Source: JBMOPD01 sp049323615 (GTDB lineage: Bacteria > Bacillota > Desulfotomaculia > Desulfotomaculales > Desulfocucumaceae). From it: a stretch of DNA of 64,000 nucleotides. The DNA lies in assembly GCA_049323615.1 (NCBI GenBank), contig JBMOPD010000107.1:1-64000 (forward strand), in the 5' to 3' direction. Within the stretch, counting starts at the first letter, position 1, and every line of letters starts with the position of its first letter. The notes below the pieces were generated by a model, which saw only the letters and a list, made by a program, of their open reading frames with translations, made no database searches and was not told where the DNA came from. The position numbers were made by a program, and so were the translations under genes. Positions 42,159-51,370 of the stretch are shown in pieces.

Positions 42159-44813
42159 TTGTCTGCAAGATTGGATGAACACCCGAAAAACGGCGGTTTT
42201 CCGGAAATAGACCGGCTGGTGTCGGCGGCCCTAAAGGCGGCGCAGGAGTTCCTAACCTATGACCAGGCAAGGGTGGATAAAATAGTCCACGCCATGGCCC
42301 TGGCCGGACTGGACAAGCACATGCTGCTGGCCAAGATGGCCGTGGAAGAGACACGCCGGGGCGTATACGAGGACAAGATAACCAAGAATATTTTTGCCAC
42401 CGAATCTGTTTACCACAGTATCAAGTACAAGAAAACCGTAGGCTTTATCAGGGAGGACGAGGAAGAGGACTATCTTGAGGTGGCCGAGCCGGTGGGGGTG
42501 GTGGCGGCCGTGGTGCCGGTGACCAACCCGACCTCCACCACCATGTTTAAATCGCTGATCTGCATAAAAACAAGGAATCCGGTTGTTTTCAGTTTTCACC
42601 CCGGGGCTGTGCGGTCCAGTTCCGAGGCCGCCCGTACTATGCTGGAATCGGCCCTTTCCGCCGGCGCCCCACGGGGGTGTATTTCCTGGATAAAAAATCC
42701 TTCCATAGAGGCCACCGGCTATTTGATGAGACATCCGGGGGTTTCCCTGATCGTGGCCACCGGTGGCGCCGGGCTGGTCAGGGCGGCTTACAGCACCGGT
42801 AAGCCCGCCCTCGGCGTCGGCCCGGGGAATGTTCCCTGCTACATTGAAAAAACGGCCAACCTGAGGCGGGCGGCAACCGACCTGGTAATGAGCAAAACCT
42901 TTGACAACGGCCTGATCTGCGCATCCGAACAGTCGATTATCGTGGACAGGGAAGTTTCAGACCGGGTAATTGCCATAATGAAAGAATTCGGCTGTTATTT
43001 TCTCAACCCGGAGGAAGTGGGCAAACTTGAGCGGCTGGTGGTAAAGGACGGCTGTTCCCTCAATCCCGAGGTGGCCGGACAGTCCGCCCCGGCCATTGCG
43101 GCCATGGCCGGACTGTCGGTGCCTGCAAATACAAAGGTGCTGGTGGCCCCCCTGCAGGGTGTGGGTCCGGACCACCCCCTTTCCATTGAAAAGTTAAGCC
43201 CGATACTTTCATTTTATACAGCCGGCTCCACCGGTGAGGGGATCGGCCTGTGCGAGCAGGTGGTGGCCTTCGGGGGGCTGGGCCACTCGGCGGTTATACA
43301 CTCGGAGGATGAAGCGGTGATAGAGGAGTTTTCCCGGCGCATCAGGACCGGGCGGATCATGGTCAATTCCCCCGCCACCCACGGGGCCATAGGGGACCTG
43401 TACAATATCAATGTGCCGTCCTTCACCCTCGGCTGCGGGTCCATGGGCAGCAACAGCACCACTTCCAATGTCAGTGTGGACAACCTGATCAACATCAAGA
43501 GGGTGGCCCGCAGGCGGGAGAAGTTGCAGTGGTTCAGGGTTCCCGAGCGGATATACTTTGAGCATGGTTCAATCAGCTATCTCAGCAAGCTGCCGGGAAT
43601 AGAGAGGGTTTTCATTGTCACCGATCCGGTGATTTTAAAGCTGGGCATGGTGGAAAAGGTGCGGCATCACCTCAATAAGCGCAATAACCCGGTTTCGGTG
43701 CGGGTTTTCAGCCAGGTGGAGCCGGACCCCTCCCTGGATACCGTCAAAAAGGGCTGCGAGGAAATGAGGGACTTCAAGCCCGATGCCATTATCGCCCTGG
43801 GCGGCGGATCGCCCATCGACGCCGCCAAGGCCATGTGGCTTTTTTACGAACACCCGGAGGTTGAGTTTGAATTTCTCAGGTTGAAGTTTCTGGACATAAG
43901 AAAACGCACCTACAAGTTTCCCAAGCTGGGGCGCAAGACTGTTTTTGTGGCCATCCCCACCACCAGCGGGACGGGGTCGGAGGTGACGGCTTTTGCCGTA
44001 ATCAGCGACAAGGGTAAACACATCAAGTACCCGCTGGCGGATTATGAACTGACTCCCGATGTGGCCATTATCGATCCCAACCTGGCCATGAGCATGCCTC
44101 CCAAAGTGGCTGCCGACACCGGCATGGACGCGCTTACCCACGCCCTGGAGGCATATGTCTCGGTAATGGCCTCGGATTACACCGGCGCCCTGGCCGTTAA
44201 GGCCGTTGAGCTGGTGTTCGGTTACCTTCCCCGGTCGTATCACAACCCGGAGGACAGGGAGGCCCGGGAGAAAATGCACAACGCCTCCTGCATTGCCGGG
44301 ATGGCCTTTACCAATGCCTTCCTGGGGGTAAACCACAGCCTGGCCCATAAGCTGGGGGGGCAGTTTGGAATATCCCACGGGAGGGCCAACGCCGTCCTGC
44401 TGCCCTTTGTGATTGCCTACAACGCCAGTCCGCCCAGTAAGTTCGCCCCTTTCCCCCAGTATGAGTATTTCCGGGCGCCGGACAAATACCGGGAGATTGC
44501 CTCATATCTGGGGCTTGGGGCGGCAACCCCGAAGGAGGGAGTGATATCACTGATCAGGGCGGTCAGGGGGCTTGCCGGAGAACTTGACCTGCCCCCCAAC
44601 CTGGCGGGACTGGGTATCAGTGAAAACAGCTTTGCCGGCATGGTTCCGCACATGGCGGAGGAGGCCTTTGACGACCAGGTCACCGGGACCAATCCCAGGA
44701 GTCCGCTGATTTCAGAGCTGGCGGACCTGTACCTGCTGGCGTACGGCCCCCCGCTGAGCGAAAATATAGCGGAAACCCTGATCGACCCGGATTATCTTGC
44801 CGTTTTGACTTAA
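42159..44813 (+). CDS. adhE: Bifunctional acetaldehyde-CoA / alcohol dehydrogenase
   Basis: 884 residues: an N-terminal CoA-acylating aldehyde dehydrogenase (about 15-440) with catalytic Cys254 (DNGLICASEQS) and a C-terminal iron-dependent alcohol dehydrogenase (about 450-884) with NAD loop GGGSPIDAAKAMW and the iron-binding His residues in DALTHALEAYVS and GVNHSLAHKLGGQFGISHG. It would reduce acyl-CoA (normally acetyl-CoA) to alcohol to re-oxidise NADH, or run in reverse during alcohol oxidation. It starts at TTG 42159 with GGAGAGGTG 8 bp upstream. Length and order match AdhE. A terminator follows. Confidence 0.93.
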   Translation: MSARLDEHPKNGGFPEIDRLVSAALKAAQEFLTYDQARVDKIVHAMALAGLDKHMLLAKMAVEETRRGVYEDKITKNIFATESVYHSIKYKKTVGFIREDEEEDYLEVAEPVGVVAAVVPVTNPTSTTMFKSLICIKTRNPVVFSFHPGAVRSSSEAARTMLESALSAGAPRGCISWIKNPSIEATGYLMRHPGVSLIVATGGAGLVRAAYSTGKPALGVGPGNVPCYIEKTANLRRAATDLVMSKTFDNGLICASEQSIIVDREVSDRVIAIMKEFGCYFLNPEEVGKLERLVVKDGCSLNPEVAGQSAPAIAAMAGLSVPANTKVLVAPLQGVGPDHPLSIEKLSPILSFYTAGSTGEGIGLCEQVVAFGGLGHSAVIHSEDEAVIEEFSRRIRTGRIMVNSPATHGAIGDLYNINVPSFTLGCGSMGSNSTTSNVSVDNLINIKRVARRREKLQWFRVPERIYFEHGSISYLSKLPGIERVFIVTDPVILKLGMVEKVRHHLNKRNNPVSVRVFSQVEPDPSLDTVKKGCEEMRDFKPDAIIALGGGSPIDAAKAMWLFYEHPEVEFEFLRLKFLDIRKRTYKFPKLGRKTVFVAIPTTSGTGSEVTAFAVISDKGKHIKYPLADYELTPDVAIIDPNLAMSMPPKVAADTGMDALTHALEAYVSVMASDYTGALAVKAVELVFGYLPRSYHNPEDREAREKMHNASCIAGMAFTNAFLGVNHSLAHKLGGQFGISHGRANAVLLPFVIAYNASPPSKFAPFPQYEYFRAPDKYREIASYLGLGAATPKEGVISLIRAVRGLAGELDLPPNLAGLGISENSFAGMVPHMAEEAFDDQVTGTNPRSPLISELADLYLLAYGPPLSENIAETLIDPDYLAVLT

Positions 44814-44821
44814 AACAAAAT

Positions 44822-44851
44822 AAATCCCCTTGGGAGGGGATTTGTTTTTTT
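44822..44851. terminator. Bidirectional terminator between adhE and spoVT
   Basis: A perfect 8-bp stem AAATCCCC/GGGGATTT with a TTGGGA loop, G, and a run of seven T on the plus strand. The T-rich minus-strand flank also serves spoVT. Confidence 0.88.
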
Positions 44852-45386
44852 ATTGTTCCATTTGCCTGGCCAGGAATCCGGCGGCGGTCTCTGCAAGTTT
44901 GGCTTCCAGGTTGGTCATCTGTACTTTTTCCCTGGAGGCTATGATTACGGTGCCGATGGAGGTACCCTCGGAGATAATCGGTGCGATTACTGCCGATTCG
45001 AAAGTCGACCTTTGGTCTTCCGATACCGCCACCGGAGCGGTAAAGACCTCAGCCCTTTTGTTCTCCATTACTTCTTCAACGGCGCTGCCAATGGTCTGGT
45101 TTAACAAGTCCCTGGTGTTTTTCCCCGCAACCGCCACCACGCTGTCCTTGTCGGTTATTATGGCCGCGTGGCCCAGGGCCTCATTAAGCGATTCCGCGTA
45201 TTCCTGCGCAAACTGCCCCAGTTCGTTTATGGGGGAATATTTCTTCAGCATTATTTGTCCGGCTCTGTCCACATATATCTCCAGCGGGTCCCCATTACGT
45301 ATTTTCAAGGTCCTGCGAAGTTCCTTAGGAATAACCACCCTGCCCAAATCATCTATTCTCCGTACTATACCTGTTGCCTTTGCCAA
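44850..45386 (-). CDS. spoVT: Stage V sporulation protein T
   Basis: SpoVT is a forespore transcription factor that tunes late sigma-G genes and spore germination. The 178 residues comprise an AbrB-type swapped-hairpin DNA-binding domain (1-50, ATGIVRRIDDLGRVVIPKEL) and a C-terminal GAF domain (about 55-178). The start is TTG 45386 with GGAGGTG 7 bp upstream. A GCATA (45443-45447) and TATAAT (45417-45422) upstream on the minus strand could be sigma-G/sigma-A elements, but spacing is not ideal. Confidence 0.95.
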   Translation of the reverse strand: MAKATGIVRRIDDLGRVVIPKELRRTLKIRNGDPLEIYVDRAGQIMLKKYSPINELGQFAQEYAESLNEALGHAAIITDKDSVVAVAGKNTRDLLNQTIGSAVEEVMENKRAEVFTAPVAVSEDQRSTFESAVIAPIISEGTSIGTVIIASREKVQMTNLEAKLAETAAGFLARQMEQ

Positions 45387-46172
45387 CAGATTTCACCTCC
45401 TTCTGAATTGGTATATATTATAGTTCCTATTTTTATAAAAAATATGCCATAGAAGGTATAAGCAGAATAAGTAAAATATGTTAAGGACAAGCGTTCAAAA
45501 GCAGTTTCCGGGTGTTGGATAGCCATGTGGTGTACTCATGGGAGATATTTATCAACGGTTGGCGGCGGGAGAATTGGATTTAAAAACCGGGCTTTAAAGA
45601 AAAGATTAAAATAGCCTATATCCAGTACTAAAGTTGCTGTAAAATCTATATATAAAACTTAGTTAATACAGGGAATTTAGATGCTGAGCACAGCTTTAAA
45701 TCTGTTGGCTTGCTTCTAAGGATGTTAACGTTGCTTACCATGTCAGACACCATTATCCGGGAAAAACCTTTACATTGAGTACTTCAGTCTTTTTAGAGTA
45801 ACCGGCAGCCTAGACCAAAGTTATTTGTAAGCATGATGATAACTACGCTTACAGTTAAAAAATTATTGTTTTATGTTGAATATATTTATTTTTATATCAA
45901 GATAAACAAAATTATATTTGACCAATTATTAATTTTTGTTACAATATAATAACAAATTATATAATTATTACGTTATGAGTTTTAATGAAGATTAATTTTT
46001 AGATTACGAAGTTGCGGAAACCGGTTTTATCTCCCGCGGCGAAAAGCAGGATTGCCGCCCAGTATGCCGACGCAGACCTGCTTACCATTACCGGGCCCTG
46101 ACGGGAAAAATGCTCTACAGCGTTAAAAGTATGGGTATTGCCAGTGAGATTGTTTTTGGGAGGAATGAAAAA
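45387..46172. other. Very A+T-rich intergenic region upstream of the XrtG-like locus
   Basis: Nearly 800 bp without a convincing gene. TTGACC (45918-45923) and TACAAT (45940-45945), 16 bp apart, are a plausible sigma-A promoter for the locus. After it comes a GC-richer stretch, 46012-46101, that can encode 29 residues (RKPVLSPAAKSRIAAQYADA and onward) without a ribosome binding site, possibly a gene remnant. Composition changes sharply from the spoVT side. Confidence 0.45.
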
Positions 46173-46682
46173 GTGCACATTATTAAGTTCGGTAGATCAC
46201 TGCTGGGTTTTAGTCCCGCACAAGTTATTAATGAGATTGAGCGAATCGACAGTGAGCACCAGCAAAAGATCGGTGCTTTAAAGGAGGAAGTAAGCGCCGC
46301 CAGGGAAGAGCTGAAAAAATCAGAGGAAAAAGCTGCGGAATTGCAAAAACAGTTAAACCAGTACATGGACCGTGAACATATGATTGCCGAGGTAATGCTC
46401 AAAGCGCAGAGGAATGCCCAGAGGATGGAGGAGGAAGCCAGGGAAAAAGCCCGCATGATGCTTGAAAAATCGGAGGAGGAGCTGAAGGTGAAACTCCAGG
46501 AACTGGAACTTTTGCGGGTTAAGGTGGAGCGCTTCAGGGAAGAATTCAGGGGCATGCTGGATGAGTATAAACTTTCTCTGGAGACAATGAAGGTGCCGTC
46601 CGGTGAAGCACCTTTTACCCCCACTCTGGTTGTTAAAGAAAAAACACAGGGTCCAGTTAAAAATAAGGATTTTTCTTCTTAA
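46173..46682 (+). CDS. DivIVA-like coiled-coil protein
   Basis: 169 residues from GTG 46173 (GGGAGG 9 bp upstream); the frame is open 21 codons further up, but without a site. The N-terminus IIKFGRSLLGFSPAQVINEI resembles the membrane-curvature-binding start of DivIVA/GpsB proteins. Residues about 30-140 form a long coiled coil, and the tail is polar. It begins the XrtG-like operon and is 30 bp before the next gene, whose own N-terminus is also a coiled coil, so the two may pair and place the system at poles or septa. That role is inference. Confidence 0.7.
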   Translation: MHIIKFGRSLLGFSPAQVINEIERIDSEHQQKIGALKEEVSAAREELKKSEEKAAELQKQLNQYMDREHMIAEVMLKAQRNAQRMEEEAREKARMMLEKSEEELKVKLQELELLRVKVERFREEFRGMLDEYKLSLETMKVPSGEAPFTPTLVVKEKTQGPVKNKDFSS

Positions 46683-46712
46683 AAGGAGAAGATCAACATT
46701 ATTGATAAAGAC

Positions 46713-49700
46713 ATGCAACAGGATGATGTTATTTCCCTGGAAAAACAACTGGAAAAAGAACTCAAGGATATTTTGCACCTTAAAGATTTAAAAGATCAGG
46801 AAATCAAAGAGTTAATTAACAATATTGAACGTAAAAAAGAAGAGGTTTACAGCACTGAACTAACACTGGCCGAAAGTACAAAAATAGCCAGGGAAACCGA
46901 AAATACCGCCCGTTTAAAGGCTGAACGCCTTTTAGCGGACGCCGAAGCCGTTGTTGTCTCAAGAAAAGCTCAAATAAATATTATCGAGCAGGAAATTGCC
47001 GATCTTAAAAATGAATTGGACTCTTTCAACCAATTATTTAAATCGGGCAATGTAAAAATAGAAGACAGGGAACCCGTCAGACACCGGCCTGAAGAAAGTG
47101 ATTTTGACGTAAAGGTTAAAGGACTTAAACTGAAAGATTCTTCCATCTATACAATCAAGCTGGTCTCCTTTATTAACGCCCGGCATTTCGTATCTTTCGG
47201 ACAGAAAGCCGGTCCTGTGCACTCCCATTCCTGGCAAATACAGATAGAGGTCAAGGTCCCGGCGGAAAATACCGACATGGTGGCCTTTGCCAAAATATTC
47301 GAGGCTATCAAATCAGTACTGGCCCCTTTTGACAGTGTAGTGTTGAATGATGTTCACCCCTTCAACAGAGTTCAGCCCACCACAGAAAATATTGCCCTGT
47401 ACCTTTTTAACCGGCTTGAGGATGCCATGCTGGAAATCGGCCTCGGTCTGGGCAAGGTGTCCGTATGGGAAACGCCCACCAGGGGGATTGAGGTTGAAAA
47501 CCGGTACCCGGATATAGACGCCTTAATCGCCGGCAGTAAAGTTGAAGAAGTATCCGTAGACAAGGAGGAAGTAGCCGCTGCCGGAGAACACAGTCCGGCT
47601 TTCATTGAATTAACCGACAGCCAGGAGACCGGGGTGGCGGACCAAACATCTCCCGGGCTGCCGGAAACAATAGCCCGGCGCAGGTATTCCTTCCGCCTGT
47701 ACGCGGCTTCCTTTGCCATAATAACCCTGGTGGCCTTCCTGGCATATTACAGTGTTCTGTTCCCGCCCCCTGAACGGCATTACCCCTGGGGATCGGACAG
47801 CTGGGGTCACCTGTTCAAGGCTGAATACCTTTATAATGAAATTTTGAAAGGCAATTATTACCCCCAGTTCACCGAGTACTGGTATAACGGCAGCCAGCCT
47901 TTCCGCTACTGGGCGCCCCTGCCCTATTACGTACTGGCTTTTATAAGGGCTGTCACCGGTGATATATTTATTGCGGGTAATCTTTTTGTTGTTTTCTGCG
48001 CCTTGCTTGGCGGGCTGTCCTGGCTTTTCCTGGCCGGGCGGATGGGTCTGTGGCCCGCCACCATGGCCGGCGCCATATGGGTGGTGTGGCTTGACAACGT
48101 GCGGGTGGCTTTTTTGGAGGGGAACCTGCCCCGGGTGCTGGCCACCGCGCTGTTACCTCTGATATTTGTCTTATTCCTGAACGTCCTGGAAAAAAGGAAG
48201 TCTTTTGCCGCCGTTTTTTTTACTGTGGTACTGATCCACCTGGCGGTTATATGCCACGCCATGATTGCTGCCGTATACTGCCTGTGTCTGACCCTGTTTG
48301 CTTTTTTTCTCTGGGTTTTTCGCGGTTGTGGATTAAATGACTTTCTCCGGGGCATATTGGCTCTCACCGGCGGGATCGCTACCGCAGCCTGGTGGCTTCT
48401 GCCCAGTATGACCGGCGGGATAACCGACATAGATCCGGAAGCCGTGAAGAATTCCATACTGTTTGTTCCTGTTGCAATTTCACTTAACCCCCTTTACCGT
48501 TTTGAGAACCACTTAACATTTTACTGGGGAACAAGTATTTTAATAGCGGTGGCGGCCACCCTTTATTCATTCAGGTCGAAGCCGCCCTGGGCCAAAAGCC
48601 TGGCTATATGTGGCATTATCCTGGTACTGATAACCTTTCCTGTATTTCGCCTTTTTTATATAACCCTACCCCTGAGCCACTTACTCTGGCCGCTGCGGTT
48701 TTCAAGCTTTGCTGCGCTGGCGATTCTGGCTTCATCCCTTACATTTAATCTGCCGGAATGGCGGCAGCGCTTACTAAAATCATCTTTTACCACTGGTTTA
48801 CTAATTGCCGGATTATTCGCCGTAATTTTTACAGACTGCTTGTTTTCGGTACGGTTGCTGGCATATACCGTTTCCAAGTCACCCTGCGTAATGATGAGCG
48901 CCGAGATTTTAAAAACTGCATCTGGCTGGCGGGTAGCTACAATTGATTTGGGCCGGCTTGATTCCGTACCTTCTTTCTTGTTTTCAGATACAGCCAAAAG
49001 GGAGCAGGTGTTCGGCTGGGCCTGGCAGGGAGCGGTGACATCCAATAATATTATGCTCCTCAATACCGGCCTGGAGATGCAGTTTTATCCCTTTCTATTC
49101 CGGTCATGTGTCTACCTTGGGGCTACGGATCTGATTGTTTATGACAAGGAGGTAAAAGATCCGCAAGCTTTTAATAATGCTGCTTTACGCGCCGGCTACA
49201 GGCGTGAGGTTTCATTTGAAGGGATCAGTATCTGGCGCGGATTGGAACGCCCCTACCTGATAGAGAAGCAGAACAGGTGTCTGGTGGCAGGCAAATATGC
49301 GGGGGTGCTGGCGCTACAGTTTCCCGAAGTGGAGATGGGTTTTTCCAAATATATTGACGATTACCAGTTGGAGTATTTAAAAAAATACCCGGTTGTAATC
49401 TTTACCGGTGCAGAGTGGCGGTCAAAAACAAAGGCTGAAGAAATTGTCACCAGTTATGCCGCCGCCGGTGGAAGGGTGTTCATTGATCTGTCAGGAATGC
49501 CAAAAAGTGTTCTGTCCAAACAGCCTGAATTTTTGGGTGTTTACGGTGAAGCAGTTACCCCGCGGGAACGACTGTCTGTATTTGGTGGGGGCAGGAATAT
49601 CTTTTTACAGCCGTTTTCTCAGGAAATTTCGTTGTGGAGGTCTTATGTACCGTTGTTGCTGGATAAGGTGGAACTGGAGTTTACCTACTACGGCAACCAG

Positions 49701-50171
49701 GCCCCGGTCTTTGGCTATAAGCTGGTTGGAGGCCACAAGATAGGCTTTTTGGGTGGCAACATAGCTTACCACTCTTTCCTGACCGGAGATTTAAATGCCC
49801 TGTACATGATGAGGGATATTTTTGGTTTGAAAACGGACTATACCCTGGGACCAGTTATACCGCTGACATATTACCAGGCCTCTACAAACGGTTATGTGAT
49901 GGGTTATCAAGCGGAAAGGAACATTGAGGCTATAGTGCCGGTTGCGGCCATGGAAGGGATCAGGGTGGAAGTGGACGGGGTGGCCCTGCCCTGGTCGAAG
50001 TTTGAAAACTTGTTGCTGTTGAACCTTCCCGCAGGCAGACATGAAATTATTATCTACCTGGTAAAGACTCCTGTTTACCGGTGGGGGGCGGCCTTGTCAA
50101 TATTCTCCATCGTGATCGTACTGACCGGGTTTTACATTTATAATAAGAAAAATGGATGGCTGGCTAAATGA
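46713..50171 (+). CDS. Giant membrane protein: coiled coil + 6-pyruvoyl-tetrahydropterin-synthase-like domain + PTPS-related membrane domain
   Basis: 1152 residues. 1-115: coiled coil. About 130-265: a PTPS/QueD-fold domain keeping the three zinc-type His (His158, and His170/His172 in HSHSW) and the LNDVHPFNRVQPTTENIALYLFNRL block, but with Ala-Gly where catalytic Cys normally sits. From about 330: a dozen or more helices of the PTPS-related membrane family (YPWGSDSWGHLFKAEYL, YWYNGSQPFRYWAPLPYY), which resembles lipid-linked sugar transferases, then an extracellular domain and a final helix (about 1125-1145). Such proteins accompany XrtG exosortases. AAAGGAG is 24 bp from ATG 46713; an in-frame ATT at 46701 is better placed. 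Confidence 0.82.
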   Translation: MQQDDVISLEKQLEKELKDILHLKDLKDQEIKELINNIERKKEEVYSTELTLAESTKIARETENTARLKAERLLADAEAVVVSRKAQINIIEQEIADLKNELDSFNQLFKSGNVKIEDREPVRHRPEESDFDVKVKGLKLKDSSIYTIKLVSFINARHFVSFGQKAGPVHSHSWQIQIEVKVPAENTDMVAFAKIFEAIKSVLAPFDSVVLNDVHPFNRVQPTTENIALYLFNRLEDAMLEIGLGLGKVSVWETPTRGIEVENRYPDIDALIAGSKVEEVSVDKEEVAAAGEHSPAFIELTDSQETGVADQTSPGLPETIARRRYSFRLYAASFAIITLVAFLAYYSVLFPPPERHYPWGSDSWGHLFKAEYLYNEILKGNYYPQFTEYWYNGSQPFRYWAPLPYYVLAFIRAVTGDIFIAGNLFVVFCALLGGLSWLFLAGRMGLWPATMAGAIWVVWLDNVRVAFLEGNLPRVLATALLPLIFVLFLNVLEKRKSFAAVFFTVVLIHLAVICHAMIAAVYCLCLTLFAFFLWVFRGCGLNDFLRGILALTGGIATAAWWLLPSMTGGITDIDPEAVKNSILFVPVAISLNPLYRFENHLTFYWGTSILIAVAATLYSFRSKPPWAKSLAICGIILVLITFPVFRLFYITLPLSHLLWPLRFSSFAALAILASSLTFNLPEWRQRLLKSSFTTGLLIAGLFAVIFTDCLFSVRLLAYTVSKSPCVMMSAEILKTASGWRVATIDLGRLDSVPSFLFSDTAKREQVFGWAWQGAVTSNNIMLLNTGLEMQFYPFLFRSCVYLGATDLIVYDKEVKDPQAFNNAALRAGYRREVSFEGISIWRGLERPYLIEKQNRCLVAGKYAGVLALQFPEVEMGFSKYIDDYQLEYLKKYPVVIFTGAEWRSKTKAEEIVTSYAAAGGRVFIDLSGMPKSVLSKQPEFLGVYGEAVTPRERLSVFGGGRNIFLQPFSQEISLWRSYVPLLLDKVELEFTYYGNQAPVFGYKLVGGHKIGFLGGNIAYHSFLTGDLNALYMMRDIFGLKTDYTLGPVIPLTYYQASTNGYVMGYQAERNIEAIVPVAAMEGIRVEVDGVALPWSKFENLLLLNLPAGRHEIIIYLVKTPVYRWGAALSIFSIVIVLTGFYIYNKKNGWLAK

Positions 50172-51370
50172 TAAAAAAAATTGGTTTTACGATAAACCTT
50201 TTTTTCTTCTTCCTGGCAATCTTTTTTTTACCGGCCGGATCCTGGGCGGCAGAAAAGTTTAAGCTGGACGGCAGGTTTGATGACTGGAAGGGCCGGGCCT
50301 TTCTGTCCGACGGGCAGGGTGACGGACGTCAAGGTGAGGACTTTAAGGCGATTTTCTGGGGCACCAATGAAAATGACCATAGATTGTATTTTATGATTGA
50401 GAGGTACGAACCAGCTGGTGTCGGCAGCAGCTTTACCTGCCGGCTCTATTTTGACATTGACGGTAACGACCGTTATGAAGATAACATTGATAAATATGCC
50501 GAGGTGGTTTATAAAATCGATCATATAGACAACGGGGAAGTGACGGTTGCGTTGTATACCGTGACCGGCAGATCGCTGGCAAATTATCGTGGAAAATGGG
50601 GGGAAGGGATCCGGGAAGGAGGCAGGCGGTTTGAATTTTATATACCGATGGAAGAACTCAATATTTATCCGGCCCAGCCGGTTAGGTTTTACCTGTCCGG
50701 CATCGGGGGCGGGGCAGACCGTCTGCCCGACCGGGGCGATAACCAGTGGGCTCCTTTTCCGGTTGAAGTAAAAAGCAGGCTTGCTATTGCCATAGCCTTT
50801 TTAATCTGGCTGCCGGTGGTGTTTATTTTTCGCCGTCACCGGATTTGGATTTTTTATTACATGTGGGGTGCGGTGGGTTTTACTTTCTTTTTGATTTTGC
50901 TCCTGCGCGGTTCAGTTGCTGAGTACCAGCTGGAGCACCAGGCCGGAATGATCCTGCATTATCTTTTAAACTACCTTGATATTAAGACATATGTGTTTGA
51001 CAAGGCGCCTGGCACACTGCTGGTGTTAATCGAGGTGGACAACAGCTGGACAACCATCGATATCGACATTGAGAGTTCCGGTCTACTGGAGACATGTATC
51101 TTCCTGGGACTGCTCCTTTTTTACCCCCTTTACACTCCCACCAGGAGAATTCTGTTTTCTGTTGCGGGAATTGTCTCGATTTACGCCATTAATGTACTGC
51201 GCCTTATGTTAATCATAATGATTATTCACTGGGGCGGCAGGAGTATGATTTTTATAGCCCATACTTTGCTTGGGCGGTTGTTTTTCTTTTTCCTGATTAT
51301 TGCCCTGTACTGGCATGTGTTTACCAGGCCGTCACTGATGAAAGCCAGGGAGAATGTGGAAAATGCTTGA
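50168..51370 (+). CDS. Exosortase G (XrtG)-like protein with extracellular CBM9-like domain, catalytic Cys replaced by Ser
   Basis: 400 residues. Signal peptide 1-27 (cleavage near SWA-A). 30-200: beta-sandwich resembling CBM9/DOMON domains (KLDGRFDDW, RLYFDIDGNDRYEDNID). 203-400: about five helices with the exosortase core. The catalytic Arg (Arg345, INVLR) and His (His365, AHTLLGR) are present, and the C-terminal FTRP tail matches XrtG. The nucleophile motif, CSG in exosortases, is SSG here (Ser303, codon AGT at 51074). It overlaps the preceding gene by 4 bp (ATGA). XrtG enzymes are thought to process and attach surface proteins; whether this one is a peptidase is open. Confidence 0.78.
   Translation: MIKKIGFTINLFFFFLAIFFLPAGSWAAEKFKLDGRFDDWKGRAFLSDGQGDGRQGEDFKAIFWGTNENDHRLYFMIERYEPAGVGSSFTCRLYFDIDGNDRYEDNIDKYAEVVYKIDHIDNGEVTVALYTVTGRSLANYRGKWGEGIREGGRRFEFYIPMEELNIYPAQPVRFYLSGIGGGADRLPDRGDNQWAPFPVEVKSRLAIAIAFLIWLPVVFIFRRHRIWIFYYMWGAVGFTFFLILLLRGSVAEYQLEHQAGMILHYLLNYLDIKTYVFDKAPGTLLVLIEVDNSWTTIDIDIESSGLLETCIFLGLLLFYPLYTPTRRILFSVAGIVSIYAINVLRLMLIIMIIHWGGRSMIFIAHTLLGRLFFFFLIIALYWHVFTRPSLMKARENVENA

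Noticed and set aside
45523..45612. Short ORF (MWCTHGRYLST and onward) in the A+T-rich gap
   Set aside because: No ribosome binding site, no recognisable domain, and competing frames of the same length; likely chance or an unrecognisable remnant.
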